Shown here piece after piece: positions 52,506 to 61,386 of a stretch of DNA of 64,000 nucleotides. The stretch comes from Rothia halotolerans (lineage in GTDB: Bacteria > Actinomycetota > Actinomycetes > Actinomycetales > Micrococcaceae). The stretch lies in assembly GCF_004136635.1 (NCBI RefSeq), contig NZ_NOIU01000005.1, positions 1 through 64,000 on the forward strand, read 5' to 3'. The translations under genes were made by a program, and so were the position numbers. The notes below the pieces were generated by a model. That model did no database searches. It was not told where the DNA came from and saw nothing but the letters and a program-made list of their open reading frames with translations. Position 1 is the stretch's first letter. Each line of letters begins with the position of its first letter.

Positions 52506-53327
52506 CTACTTCCACCACGAGTCGCGGATCGTCACGGGTGTGGTGCGCTTGTGCCGGGAGCGCAGGAAGCGGGCCTCCAGCGCCTCGGCGTGGACCTCGT
52601 CGATCTCCCGGCCCTCGAGGTAGTCGTCCACCAGGTCGTAGCTCAGGCCCAGCTCCGCCTCGTCGGTCTGGCCGGGGGACTCGTCCAGCAGGTCCGCCGT
52701 CGGGGCCTTGTCCCACAGCCCGTCCTCGGCGCCGAGGTGGCGCAGCAGCTCCTGGTTCTGCCGCTTGTTCAACCCGTACAGGGGCAGCACGTCCGCCCCG
52801 CCGTCGCCGAACTTGGTGAAGAAGCCGGTGACGGACTCGGCGGCGTGGTCGGTGCCGATCACCAGCAGGTTGCGCTCGCCGGCCAGCGCGTACTGGGCGA
52901 TCATCCGGATCCGGGCCTTGACGTTGCCGCGGTTGTAATCGGTGATCCCACGGCCGGTGGCGCGGGCGAACTCCTCGGTCACGCCCGTGGTGCCGGGCTC
53001 CACGTTGAACACGAGGCTGGTCCGGGGGCGGATGAACGCCAGGGCCCGCTGGGCGTCCTCCTCGTCGTGCTGGACCCGGTAGGGCAGGCGGACGGCGACG
53101 AAGTCGGCGTCGTGCCCCTCCTCGGCCAGACGCTCCACCGCGAGCTGGGCGAGCCGGCCCGCCAGCGTCGAGTCGACACCGCCGCTGATGCCCAGGACGA
53201 AGCCCATCGTCCGGGTGGCCCTGAGGTAGTCGCAGAGGAGTCCGACGCGGGCTTCCACCTCCTCGACCGGGTCGATCCGAGGCTTGACGCCCATTTCCTC
53301 GATGATCTTCGCCTGGAGTTCACGCAT
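52506..53327 (-). CDS. nadE: NH3-dependent NAD+ synthetase
   Basis: A 273-residue enzyme. The pyrophosphatase loop SGGVDS is at 48-53, followed by YRVQHDEEDAQ, ITDYNRGNVKARIRMIAQY and GTDHAAESVTGFFTKFGDGGADVLPLYGLNKRQ, all conserved in single-domain NadE. It converts nicotinate adenine dinucleotide, ATP and ammonia to NAD+. There is no glutaminase domain, so it uses free ammonia. It is a plausible target of the NrtR-like regulator, but no NrtR box can be confirmed by eye. Confidence 0.95.
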   Translation of the reverse strand: MRELQAKIIEEMGVKPRIDPVEEVEARVGLLCDYLRATRTMGFVLGISGGVDSTLAGRLAQLAVERLAEEGHDADFVAVRLPYRVQHDEEDAQRALAFIRPRTSLVFNVEPGTTGVTEEFARATGRGITDYNRGNVKARIRMIAQYALAGERNLLVIGTDHAAESVTGFFTKFGDGGADVLPLYGLNKRQNQELLRHLGAEDGLWDKAPTADLLDESPGQTDEAELGLSYDLVDDYLEGREIDEVHAEALEARFLRSRHKRTTPVTIRDSWWK

Positions 53328-53538
53328 GGGGCCATCTTAGGACGCCGGGCTCGCCCTCGCACGGGTGACGACGCCGCACCGCGCTTCCCGTCAGGACGAC
53401 GTCCCTTTCCGCACGGGCGCCCCCCGGAGGGAGCACCGTGCTGGCGGATCGAAAGACGGCTCGGTAGGGTCGATGTACCATGTGATCCGAGGCACACACC
53501 GTACGAGGATCGCGGTTTCCCCATCCAGGAAGGCCATC

Positions 53539-54747
53539 GTGACCACCGATCTCCGCGGGCTGACCCCGGCGCCCCCAGAACCAGAGCACCTGCCCTATCC
53601 CGACGCCGACGTCCTCGACGCCCTCTCCCTCCTCGAGCCCGCCGAGCGGCGCTCCCTCCAGGCCGTGCGGGAGCACCTGCACGACGTCGTGCGCCCCCGC
53701 TCCATCGACTACTGGAACCGGGAGGACTTCCCCTTCGAGCTGCTGCCGGGACTGGCCGAGCGGGGGCTCGGGGAGGTCGAGCTGGGGACCGCCTCCCGCC
53801 TGTACCGCGGGCTCGTCTACGCCGAGGCCAGCCGGGCCGACGTCTCGATCTCGGCGCTGATCGGCATCCACAACGAGCTGATCGTGGGGACGCTCAACGA
53901 GCTGGGATCGCCCGAGCAGAAGGAGCGCTGGCTGCCCCGGCTGCGCACCTTCGAGGCGCTCGGGGCCTTCGCCCTGACCGAGCCGGACCACGGCTCGGAC
54001 ATCGCCGGCGGGCTGGAGACCACCGCCCGCAGGGAGGGCTCCGAGTGGGTCATCAGCGGGCGGAAGCGGTGGATCGGGCTCGGCACCATCGCCGACTTCG
54101 CGCTGGTCTGGGCCCGCGACGTCGCGGACGGCCGGATCAAGGCCTTCCTCGTGGAGACCGACCGCCCGGGCTACCGCGCGCAGAAGATCCCGCACAAGAT
54201 CGGGCTGCGCATCATCCCCAACGCGGACATCGAGCTGGAGGAGGTGCGGATCCCGGCGGGGAACCTCCTGCCCGGGGCCGAGGACTTCTCCAGCGCCAAC
54301 CGGCTGCTGCGCAGCTCCCGGGCCTGGGTCGGCTGGCAGGCGGTCGGCGTGCAGCTGGCGGCCTTCGACGTCGCCCGCGAGTACTCCCTGCAGCGCCGCC
54401 AGTTCGGCCGCCCGCTCGCCGGCTTCCAGCTGATCCAGCAGCCGCTCTCCGAGATCCTCGGCAATGCGCAGGCGAGCCTGGGGATGATGGTCCTGGTGGC
54501 CCGCCTCCAGCAGGAGGGGCGCATGGAGATGCTGCACGCGGCGATGGGCAAGGCCACCGGGACCCGGCTGGTCCGCGAGTCCGTGGCCAAGGCCCGGGGC
54601 ATCCTGGGCGGCAACGGCGTCACCAGCGAGTACCACGCCGCCAAGATCTTCGGCGACGCCGAGATCATGTACACCTACGAGGGGACCTACGAGATCAACT
54701 CGCTGATCGTCGGGCGGGCGGTCACGGGGGTCTCGGCGTTCCGGTGA
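53539..54747 (+). CDS. Acyl-CoA dehydrogenase, glutaryl-CoA-dehydrogenase-like
   Basis: A 402-residue flavoprotein. FALTEPDHGSD (about 150-160) and WISGRKRWIG-type FAD strand, RRQFGRPLAGFQLIQ, ARGILGGNGV and the catalytic base Glu381 in YTYEGTYEIN place it near glutaryl-CoA dehydrogenase. It desaturates a short acyl-CoA. GTG start with AGGAAGG upstream. It is first of four co-oriented genes (dehydrogenase, SDR, thiolase, second dehydrogenase), a beta-oxidation set. Decarboxylating activity cannot be judged here. Confidence 0.88.
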   Translation: MTTDLRGLTPAPPEPEHLPYPDADVLDALSLLEPAERRSLQAVREHLHDVVRPRSIDYWNREDFPFELLPGLAERGLGEVELGTASRLYRGLVYAEASRADVSISALIGIHNELIVGTLNELGSPEQKERWLPRLRTFEALGAFALTEPDHGSDIAGGLETTARREGSEWVISGRKRWIGLGTIADFALVWARDVADGRIKAFLVETDRPGYRAQKIPHKIGLRIIPNADIELEEVRIPAGNLLPGAEDFSSANRLLRSSRAWVGWQAVGVQLAAFDVAREYSLQRRQFGRPLAGFQLIQQPLSEILGNAQASLGMMVLVARLQQEGRMEMLHAAMGKATGTRLVRESVAKARGILGGNGVTSEYHAAKIFGDAEIMYTYEGTYEINSLIVGRAVTGVSAFR

Positions 54748-54838
54748 GGCGACGCCGGGCCGAGCGGCGGGACCGCCGCTCGCCCCCGCCGGCCGGCTCA
54801 GGCCATCCAGACCACCACCAACCGACCGGGAGGACACC

Positions 54839-55603
54839 ATGGAGATCCGAGGGACCGCGGCGATCGTGACCGGGGGCGCCTCCGGGCTGGGACGGGCGAC
54901 GGCGCTCGCCCTCGCCGCGCGCGGCGCCGACGTCCACGCCTTCGACCTCGCCCCCGCCATCGAGCGGGCCGAGCCGGCCGAGGGCGTGAGGTACGTGGAG
55001 GCCGACGTGACCGACCCGGAGTCGGTGCGGGCCGGCGTCGAGCGCGTGGTGCGGGAAGGGGAGGGGCCGCTGCGGGCGGCCGTGAGCTGCGCGGGGATCG
55101 GGCCCTCCGCCCGGATCCTCGGGCGCTCGGGGGTGCACGACTTCGAGCTGTACGCCAAGGTCGTGCGGGTCAACCTCCTCGGGACCTTCCACGTGCTCGC
55201 GCTGGCGGCGGAGACGATGGCTGAGACGGATCCCGTGGACGAGGACGGGCAGCGCGGCGTCGTCGTCAACACCGCCTCGGTCGCGGCGTACGAGGGGCAG
55301 GTCGGGCAGGCGGCCTACGCCTCCTCCAAGGGCGGCGTCGTGGGGCTGACGCTGCCCGCCGCGCGGGACCTGGCCGGCCGCGGGATCCGGGTCAACGCCA
55401 TCGCGCCCGGGATCGTGGACACCCCCATGCTCGCCGGCGTGGGGGAGGAGTACCGCGAGGGGCTCGCGGCGTCGGTGCCCTTCCCGCACCGGCTCGCGCG
55501 GCCGCAGGAGTACGCGCGGCTCGCGCTGGCCCTGATCGAGCACGACTACCTCAACGGGGAGACCGTCCGCCTGGACGGAGCCCTCCGGATGGCGCCCCGG
55601 TAG
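54839..55603 (+). CDS. SDR, 3-hydroxyacyl-CoA dehydrogenase type II-like
   Basis: A 254-residue short-chain dehydrogenase. NAD motif TGGASGLGRATALALA, then the acidic FDLAP that favours NAD, active-site Ser in NTASVAAYEGQVGQ with Tyr-x-x-x-Lys in AYASSKGG, and IAPGIVDTPML. Its overall form matches HSD17B10/type II 3-hydroxyacyl-CoA dehydrogenases, which oxidise 3-hydroxyacyl-CoA, including 2-methyl-3-hydroxybutyryl-CoA from isoleucine. It lies between an acyl-CoA dehydrogenase and a thiolase, as that role requires. GGGAGGAC precedes the ATG. Confidence 0.88.
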   Translation: MEIRGTAAIVTGGASGLGRATALALAARGADVHAFDLAPAIERAEPAEGVRYVEADVTDPESVRAGVERVVREGEGPLRAAVSCAGIGPSARILGRSGVHDFELYAKVVRVNLLGTFHVLALAAETMAETDPVDEDGQRGVVVNTASVAAYEGQVGQAAYASSKGGVVGLTLPAARDLAGRGIRVNAIAPGIVDTPMLAGVGEEYREGLAASVPFPHRLARPQEYARLALALIEHDYLNGETVRLDGALRMAPR

Positions 55604-55679
55604 GGACGGGGCGGGCCCGGCAGCCGGGGCCGCGCCGTCGGACCACAAGCAGCATCGGCACCGTCGCAAGGAGGACATC

Positions 55680-56834
55680 ATGGCCGAGGCATACATCATC
55701 GACGCCCTGCGCACCCCGGTGGGCAGGCGCCGCGGCGGGCTCGCCGGCGTACACCCGTTGGACCTGGCGGCCACTCCGATCCGCGCCGTGGTCGAGCGGG
55801 CCGGGGTCGACACCGAGGAGTACGACGAGGTGATCCTCGGCTGCATCGACCAGGTGGGGCCGCAGGCCTTCGACGTCGCCCGCAGCGCGTGGCTCGCCGC
55901 AGGCGGCTCGGAGGCCGTCCCCGGCACCACCGTGGACCGGCAGTGCGGCTCCGGTCAGCAGGCGGTGCACTACGCCGCCCAGGCCGTCATGTCCGGCACC
56001 GCGGACCTGGTGCTCGCCGGCGGGGTCCAGTCGATGAGCTCCGTGCCGCTCGGCTGGGCCAACGGCGCCGCGGCCCAGCTCGGCTTCCCCGACCCCTTCA
56101 CCGGCTCCGAGGGGTGGGCCGGGCGCTACGGCGGGCAGGAGATCTCCCAGTTCCGCGGCGTCGAGCTCATGGCGCAGCGATGGGGGTTCGGCCGCGAGGA
56201 CCTGGAGGCCTACGCCGCCGAGTCTCACCGCCGCGCGCTCGCGGCCCAGGGCGCGGGCTGCTTCGACCGGGAGATCGTCCCGCTCGCGGGGGTGGAGCGG
56301 GACGAGGGTCCGCGCGAGCCCAACCGGGCGCGGATGGCCGAGCTCGAGCCGATCCGCCAGGGCGGGGCGCACACCGCGGCCACCGCCTCCCAGCTCTCCG
56401 ACGGCGCGGCCGCGCTGCTGATCGCCTCGGAGCGCGCCGTGGAGCGCCACGGGCTGGTGCCGCGGGCGAGGATCCACCACCTGAGCGCCCGCGGGGACGA
56501 CCCCGTGGCCATGCTGACCGCCCCGATCCGCGCGACCCGCCGCGCCCTGGAGCGCACCGGCCTGGAGCTGGAGGACATCGACGCCGTGGAGATCAACGAG
56601 GCCTTCGCCGGCGTCGTGCTCGCCTGGGCCCGGGAGCTGGAGCCGGACATGGCGCACGTGAACCGCCACGGCGGCGCCATCGCGCTGGGGCACCCGATCG
56701 GGGCGACCGGCGCGCGGCTCATGACCACCCTCCTCCACGTCCTCGAGGACACCGGCGGCAGGTACGGCCTGCAGACCATGTGCGAGGGCGGCGGGCAGGC
56801 CAACGTGACCATCATCGAGAGATTGGGAGAGTGA
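55680..56834 (+). CDS. Acetyl-CoA acyltransferase (thiolase)
   Basis: A 384-residue degradative-type thiolase. The nucleophile Cys89 is in DRQCGSGQQAVH, His338 in ALGHPIGATGAR, and the second cysteine Cys368 in CEGGGQAN; NEAFAG is also present. It cleaves 3-ketoacyl-CoA with CoA. AAGGAGG lies ahead of the ATG. Only four bases separate it from the next gene, so they are one transcript. Confidence 0.93.
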   Translation: MAEAYIIDALRTPVGRRRGGLAGVHPLDLAATPIRAVVERAGVDTEEYDEVILGCIDQVGPQAFDVARSAWLAAGGSEAVPGTTVDRQCGSGQQAVHYAAQAVMSGTADLVLAGGVQSMSSVPLGWANGAAAQLGFPDPFTGSEGWAGRYGGQEISQFRGVELMAQRWGFGREDLEAYAAESHRRALAAQGAGCFDREIVPLAGVERDEGPREPNRARMAELEPIRQGGAHTAATASQLSDGAAALLIASERAVERHGLVPRARIHHLSARGDDPVAMLTAPIRATRRALERTGLELEDIDAVEINEAFAGVVLAWARELEPDMAHVNRHGGAIALGHPIGATGARLMTTLLHVLEDTGGRYGLQTMCEGGGQANVTIIERLGE

Positions 56835-56838
56835 TCGG

Positions 56839-58026
56839 GTGCCCGAGAACGCCTACGAGCTGACCGAACCGCTGGACACCGACTACCTGGGGGTCCTTCA
56901 GGAGGCGAGCGACGCCGACCGCGAGGCCTGGGGGCTCGCCCGGGAGTACGGCCGGCAGATCCTGGCCGGCGCCAACGACGCCTGGCAGCGCGCCGAGTAC
57001 CCCCTGGAGACCCTGCGCGGGCTGGGGGAGCGGGACCTGCTGACCGACGGGCTGGACATCCCCGGCCGGCGCCGGCTCTCCCCGCTGGGGGCGGGCCTGG
57101 TGACCATGGAGCTCTCCCGGTGGGACGGCTCGCTCGGCACGGCGGCCGCGGTCCAGGGCGGGCTGGCGCTGCGCTCGATCGCGCTGTTCGGCTCCCCCGA
57201 GCAGCGCGAGCGGTACCTGGTCCCCCTCGCCGAGGCGAGCCTGCTGGGCGCCTTCGCCCTGACCGAGCCGGACCACGGCTCCGACTCGGTGGGGCTCGAG
57301 ACCTCGGCGGTCCGCGACGGCGACGGGTACGTCATCACCGGCGAGAAGAAGTGGATCGGCAACGGCGCCTCCGGCGGCATCACGGTGGTGTGGGCCCGCT
57401 GCGAGGACGGCGGCGTCCGGGGCTTCATCGTGCCGCAGGAGGCCGAGGGGTACCGGGCCGAGGTCATCGAGGGCAAGGCCGCGCTGCGGGCCATCCACCA
57501 GGCGAGGATCACGCTCGACGCCGTCCGCGTCCCGGCCGACGCGCTGCTGCCCGGCGCGCAGAGCTTCAAGGAGGTCTCCCGGGCGCTGGTGCAGACCCGG
57601 GTGGGCGTCGCGTGGTCCGCGCTGGGCCACGCCGTCGGCGTGTACGAGGCGGCCCTGGCCTACAGCCGGCAGCGGGTCCAGTTCGGCAAGCCGCTGGCGA
57701 AGTTCCAGATGGTCCAGGAGCGGCTGGTGAACATGCTCACCGACGTCACCGACATGCAGCTTATGGCCGCCCAGACGGCCCGCCTCCAGGAGCGGGGGCG
57801 GCTGCGGGACCAGCAGGCCAGCCTCTTCAAGGTGCACAACACGGTGCGGGCGCGCCGGGTGGCGGCGACCGCGCGGGACATGCTCGGCGGTAACGGCATC
57901 CTCCTGGAGAACCACGTGGCCCGGCACATGGCCGACATCGAGGGGATCCACACCTATGAGGGGACCGAGTCCATCCAGACCCTCATCGTGGGAAGGGACG
58001 TCACGGGGCAGTCGGCGTTCGCGTGA
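56839..58026 (+). CDS. Acyl-CoA dehydrogenase, second paralogue
   Basis: A 395-residue flavoprotein with FALTEPDHGSDSVGLET, RVQFGKPLAKFQMVQERL, ARDMLGGNGI and the catalytic Glu374 in THTYEGTESIQT. It shares the glutaryl-CoA-dehydrogenase-like form with the first gene of the operon but is clearly divergent, so the two likely take different acyl chains. The GTG start is four bases after the thiolase stop region with GGGAGAG upstream. It is last in the operon. Confidence 0.9.
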   Translation: MPENAYELTEPLDTDYLGVLQEASDADREAWGLAREYGRQILAGANDAWQRAEYPLETLRGLGERDLLTDGLDIPGRRRLSPLGAGLVTMELSRWDGSLGTAAAVQGGLALRSIALFGSPEQRERYLVPLAEASLLGAFALTEPDHGSDSVGLETSAVRDGDGYVITGEKKWIGNGASGGITVVWARCEDGGVRGFIVPQEAEGYRAEVIEGKAALRAIHQARITLDAVRVPADALLPGAQSFKEVSRALVQTRVGVAWSALGHAVGVYEAALAYSRQRVQFGKPLAKFQMVQERLVNMLTDVTDMQLMAAQTARLQERGRLRDQQASLFKVHNTVRARRVAATARDMLGGNGILLENHVARHMADIEGIHTYEGTESIQTLIVGRDVTGQSAFA

Positions 58027-58173
58027 GGTCCTGCCAGGGCGGGCCCCGCCGGGGCGCCGGGTGGCGGTGCCGAGGTCCCGGGCAGCGGTCCCGAGGCGCC
58101 GGACGGCGAGGCCGGGGCCGCGGGCTAGGCGACCCGCCGTCCCCGCAGCCGGGGAGGGCCGGGTGCCCTGACC

Positions 58174-58255
58174 TAGACTGAGGCGTGCCACAGATCGAGT
58201 GCGAGGAGCGCGCATGATGTCCCCTGCCGTCCGCGTCCGGGGCGGCGCGCGGTGA
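58174..58255 (+). promoter_or_regulatory. Leader of pabB with two overlapping mini-ORFs
   Basis: TAGACT (58174-58179) is followed after five bases by GTG 58185, which opens a leaderless-type 10-codon frame (VPQIECEERA, stop 58215-58217). An ATG pair at 58214 opens a 13-codon frame (MMSPAVRVRGGAR) whose TGA overlaps the GTG of pabB (GTGA). The chain of overlaps could couple translation to pabB. It may also be chance in GC-rich DNA. Confidence 0.35.
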
Positions 58256-59793
58256 CCGGGCCCGCCGTCGTCGTCCGGCGGCTCCGCGTCGACCCCGCGG
58301 CCCCGGAGCCGCTCTTCGAGCGCATCGCCGCCGGCGCCGAGTACGCCTACTGGCTGGACTCCTCCTCCGCGCGGGACCGGCGGGGCGGGGCGGCCTCGCG
58401 GTACAGCGTGCTGGGCGTCGCGAGCGGGGCCGGGGCCCGGGTGCTGCGCTACGAGACCGCAGGGCTGCCCGAGCCGGTCACGGACGTCCTGGAGCCCGAC
58501 GCCGGGACGCGGACTCCCCGGCGGGGCTCGGTACTGGAGCTGCTCGCCGAGGAGGCTGGGAAGGGGGAGGCGCCGGGGGCGGATCCGGGCGAGGGCCCGG
58601 CGGCGGGCCCGGATGCGGGCACGAGCGACGGCACGGGCCTGACGGCGCCCGAGGGCGCCCCGCCGATCCTGCGGAACCTGCTCGGCGGGTACGTCGGCTA
58701 CCTCGGATATGAGATGAAGGCCGACCTCGGCTCACCGAACCGGCACCTCAGCCAGACCCCCGACGCCGTGTGGATCCGCGTCAGCCGCTGCGTCGTCCTC
58801 GACCACCTGCGCGGCGAGGCGTGGGGCCTCGGCGATGCCGGGTGGCTGGAGGGCCTCGAGGCCCCCGCCTCGTACGCCGGCGGTGCGGCGGGACCTCCGA
58901 GCGTGCCGGGGGCGGGCGACGTCGTCCTCCCGACCCCCGACCGCACGGACTACCTCCAGGCGGTCCAGGAGTGCCTGGCCGAGATCTGCGACGGGAACTC
59001 CTACGAGATCTGCCTGACCGCCGAGACCTCGGCCCGGCTCGGCGTCGGCCTCTCCTTCGAGGTCGCCTGGGGGCTCTACCGGGCCCAGCGGGCGGCGAAC
59101 CCCGCGCCCCACGCCGCCTTCCTGTGGTGCGGGGACCACGCGGTGCTCTCCTCCTCCCCGGAGCGCTTCCTCTCGGTGGACGAGGACGGGTGGTGCGAGG
59201 CCAAGCCGATCAAGGGGACGGCGCCGCGCTCGCCGGACCCGCGGACCGACGCCGAGCGGGCGGCCGCCCTCGCCGCGGACCCGAAGACCCGGGCCGAGAA
59301 CCTGATGATCGTGGACCTGATGCGCAACGACCTCTCCCGCGTGTGCGACCCCGCCACGGTCCAGGTGCCGGTGCTGATGGGCGTGGAGTCCTACGCGACC
59401 GTGCACCAGCTCGTCTCCACCGTGCGGGGGCGGCTGCGGGCGGGCGCCACCGCGCTGGACGCCGTCGCCTCCTGCTTCCCCGGCGGCTCGATGACCGGCG
59501 CGCCCAAGGCCAGGACCATGGAGATCATCGAGCGGCTGGAGGGGCGGGCCCGCGGCGTCTACTCGGGCGCCGTCGGGTACCTGGGGCCGGGCGGGGCAGC
59601 CGATCTCTCGATCGTGATCCGCACGGCGGTCCTCTCGACTCCGGCAGCCTCGGAGCCCGACGCCGCCGTGGGCGCGCTGGTGCGCATCGCGGCCGGTGGC
59701 GCGATCGTCGCCGACTCGGATCCGCACGAGGAGTACGAGGAGATGCTCGCCAAGCTCCGGGCCCCGCTGCCGCCGGGGTGGCGGCTGGGTTGA
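58252..59793 (+). CDS. pabB: Aminodeoxychorismate synthase component I
   Basis: A 513-residue chorismate-binding enzyme. Conserved runs: LGGYVGYLGYEMKADLGS, NSYEICLTAETS, SSSPERFLSVDEDG, the PabB-type lysine motif PIKGTAPRSPDPRTDAERAAAL (TrpE usually has PIAGT), ENLMIVDLMRNDLSRVCDPATV and CFPGGSMTGAPKARTMEIIERLEGRARGVYSGAVGYL. It makes 4-amino-4-deoxychorismate for folate. About 35 Gly/Ala/Asp-rich residues (near 100-138) are inserted in the N-terminal domain. pabA and pabC are not adjacent. Confidence 0.9.
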   Translation: MTGPAVVVRRLRVDPAAPEPLFERIAAGAEYAYWLDSSSARDRRGGAASRYSVLGVASGAGARVLRYETAGLPEPVTDVLEPDAGTRTPRRGSVLELLAEEAGKGEAPGADPGEGPAAGPDAGTSDGTGLTAPEGAPPILRNLLGGYVGYLGYEMKADLGSPNRHLSQTPDAVWIRVSRCVVLDHLRGEAWGLGDAGWLEGLEAPASYAGGAAGPPSVPGAGDVVLPTPDRTDYLQAVQECLAEICDGNSYEICLTAETSARLGVGLSFEVAWGLYRAQRAANPAPHAAFLWCGDHAVLSSSPERFLSVDEDGWCEAKPIKGTAPRSPDPRTDAERAAALAADPKTRAENLMIVDLMRNDLSRVCDPATVQVPVLMGVESYATVHQLVSTVRGRLRAGATALDAVASCFPGGSMTGAPKARTMEIIERLEGRARGVYSGAVGYLGPGGAADLSIVIRTAVLSTPAASEPDAAVGALVRIAAGGAIVADSDPHEEYEEMLAKLRAPLPPGWRLG

Positions 59794-59802
59794 AGGGGCG
59801 CT

Positions 59803-59834
59803 GGGCCCCGGCGCCGCGTCGTCGGGGCCCTCTT
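59803..59834 (+). terminator. Terminator of pabB
   Basis: An eight-base perfect stem (GGGCCCCG / CGGGGCCC) and 12-base loop followed by TCTT. Confidence 0.6.
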
Positions 59835-59904
59835 CGACCCTCGGGGCGTCCATGGCCCGGTCCGTCTGATCACCTCTCCGCCGCGGATTGTCCCCTCCCG
59901 ACCC

Positions 59905-59947
59905 TTGACTTCCGCCGAAGTGGTTCTATGGTTAGTTACATAACTAA
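59905..59947 (+). promoter_or_regulatory. Promoter and operator of the GntR-ABC operon
   Basis: TTGACT (59905-59910) and TATGGT (59927-59932) have a 16-base spacer. Directly after the -10 lies the inverted repeat TTAGTTA-CA-TAACTAA (59932-59947), covering the expected transcription start. This is the position for autorepression by a YtrA-type regulator. Confidence 0.75.
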
Positions 59948-59983
59948 TGAACCACCTAACCGAATCATCTGAAGGGGGTGGCC

Positions 59984-60373
59984 GTGGACGACTCCAAGCC
60001 GATCTTCCAGCAGGTGGCGGAGCGCATCAGCTCCGACATCCTCGCCGGCACGTACGGCGAGGAGGAGCAGGTCCCCTCGACCAACGAGATCGCGCTCTTC
60101 CACCGCATCAATCCCGCCACCGCGGGCAAGGGGATCAACACCCTCGTTGCCCGCGGGATCCTCTACAAGCGCCGGGGGATCGGGATGTTCGTCGCCACGG
60201 GGGCCCGGGAGATCCTCCTGCGTGAGCGCCAGGACCAGTTCGTGAACGACTACGTCGATCCCCTCGTCACGGAGGCGAGGGCCATCGGATTCACCGCAGA
60301 GGACGCCCTCAGGGTGGTGGGTCGCCGTCTAGGCGCCGTCGCCGCGGGCGATCCCCGGAAGGAGCAGTCATGA
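59984..60373 (+). CDS. GntR-family regulator, YtrA subfamily
   Basis: A 129-residue regulator. Winged helix: PIFQQVAERISSDILAGTYGEEEQVPSTNEIALFHRINPATAGKGINTLVARGILYKRRGIGMFV (about 6-72). A short helical tail of about 50 residues, rather than a large ligand domain, marks the YtrA group that controls ABC transporters. AAGGGGG six bases before GTG 59984 favours it over GTG 59978. It overlaps the ATPase gene (ATGA) and likely represses its own operon through the operator at 59932-59947. Confidence 0.88.
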   Translation: MDDSKPIFQQVAERISSDILAGTYGEEEQVPSTNEIALFHRINPATAGKGINTLVARGILYKRRGIGMFVATGAREILLRERQDQFVNDYVDPLVTEARAIGFTAEDALRVVGRRLGAVAAGDPRKEQS

Positions 60374-61386
60374 CCGCCGCAACCACGCCCTGGGGCGGGG
60401 CCTCGCCCGGCCGCGAGGCCGTCGCCGAGGCGCCCGCGTCCCCCGAGGAGGCGCCCGCCGTCGTCGTCAGGGGCCTCAACCGCCGGTTCGGCAGGGTCGA
60501 GGCCCTGCGGGACATCCACCTGGAGCTCGCGCCGAACCGCATCCACGGCCTGGTGGGCCGCAACGGTGCAGGGAAGACGACGCTGCTCTCCACGCTGGTG
60601 GGGCAGGTGATCCCCAGCTCGGGCAGCGTCGAGGTCCTCGGCGGCCGCTCGCTGGAGAACCCCGCCGTGCTGTCCCGCACCGTCTACGTCAGGGACCACC
60701 AGTGCTACCCGGACGACATGCGCGTGCACCACGTGCTCGGGATCGCCCGGCGCGCCTACCCCCGCTGGGACGAGGGACTCGCCCGGCGGCTGACGGAGGA
60801 CTTCCGGCTCTCCCCCAGGGCGCGCACCAAGAAGCTCTCCACCGGGCAGCGGACCTCGCTGGGCATCATCGTGGGCCTGGCCTCGCGGGCCGAGCTGACC
60901 ATCTTCGACGAGCCCTACAGCGGGCTGGATCCGGTGGCCCGCGGCGTCTTCTACGACCGCCTCCTCGAGGACTTCGCCGAGCACCCCCGCACCGTGATCA
61001 TCTCCACCCACCTGGTGGACGAGATCGCGGACCTCCTCAACGACGTCATCCTCCTCGACGACGGCGCCGTGACCCTCCACGAGTCCCAGGAGCGGGCGCG
61101 GGACCGGGCGTACCGGCTCGCCGGCCCGGTGCACGACGTCGAGCGCCTCCTGGAGCGCACCGGCTCGACCGGCCGGGTGAGCCGCCGCCAGAGCGTCGGC
61201 TCGATGACGATGGTGGTCGTCGCCGCACCCCTCGACGCCGAGGCGGAGGCCGCCGCGCGCGAGCTGGGCCTCGAGGTCGAGCCGGTCTCGCTGCAGGAGG
61301 TGGTCGCCGCGATGGGGACCCTCTCGCCCCTCGGGAGCTCCCCGCGGGACACGGGAGACGCCGCACAGGAAGGAGCCCAGCGATGA
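60370..61386 (+). CDS. ABC transporter ATP-binding protein (YtrB-like)
   Basis: A 338-residue ATPase with Walker A GRNGAGKTTLL, Q-loop region YVRDHQCYPDDMR, signature LSTGQRTSLGI, Walker B LTIFDEPYSGLD and H-loop IISTHLVDE. The C-terminal ~110 residues form the extra domain common in drug/envelope-stress ABC ATPases. Its start overlaps gntR, and its end overlaps the permease gene by four bases. It energises the permease at 61383. Confidence 0.92.
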   Translation: MTAATTPWGGASPGREAVAEAPASPEEAPAVVVRGLNRRFGRVEALRDIHLELAPNRIHGLVGRNGAGKTTLLSTLVGQVIPSSGSVEVLGGRSLENPAVLSRTVYVRDHQCYPDDMRVHHVLGIARRAYPRWDEGLARRLTEDFRLSPRARTKKLSTGQRTSLGIIVGLASRAELTIFDEPYSGLDPVARGVFYDRLLEDFAEHPRTVIISTHLVDEIADLLNDVILLDDGAVTLHESQERARDRAYRLAGPVHDVERLLERTGSTGRVSRRQSVGSMTMVVVAAPLDAEAEAAARELGLEVEPVSLQEVVAAMGTLSPLGSSPRDTGDAAQEGAQR

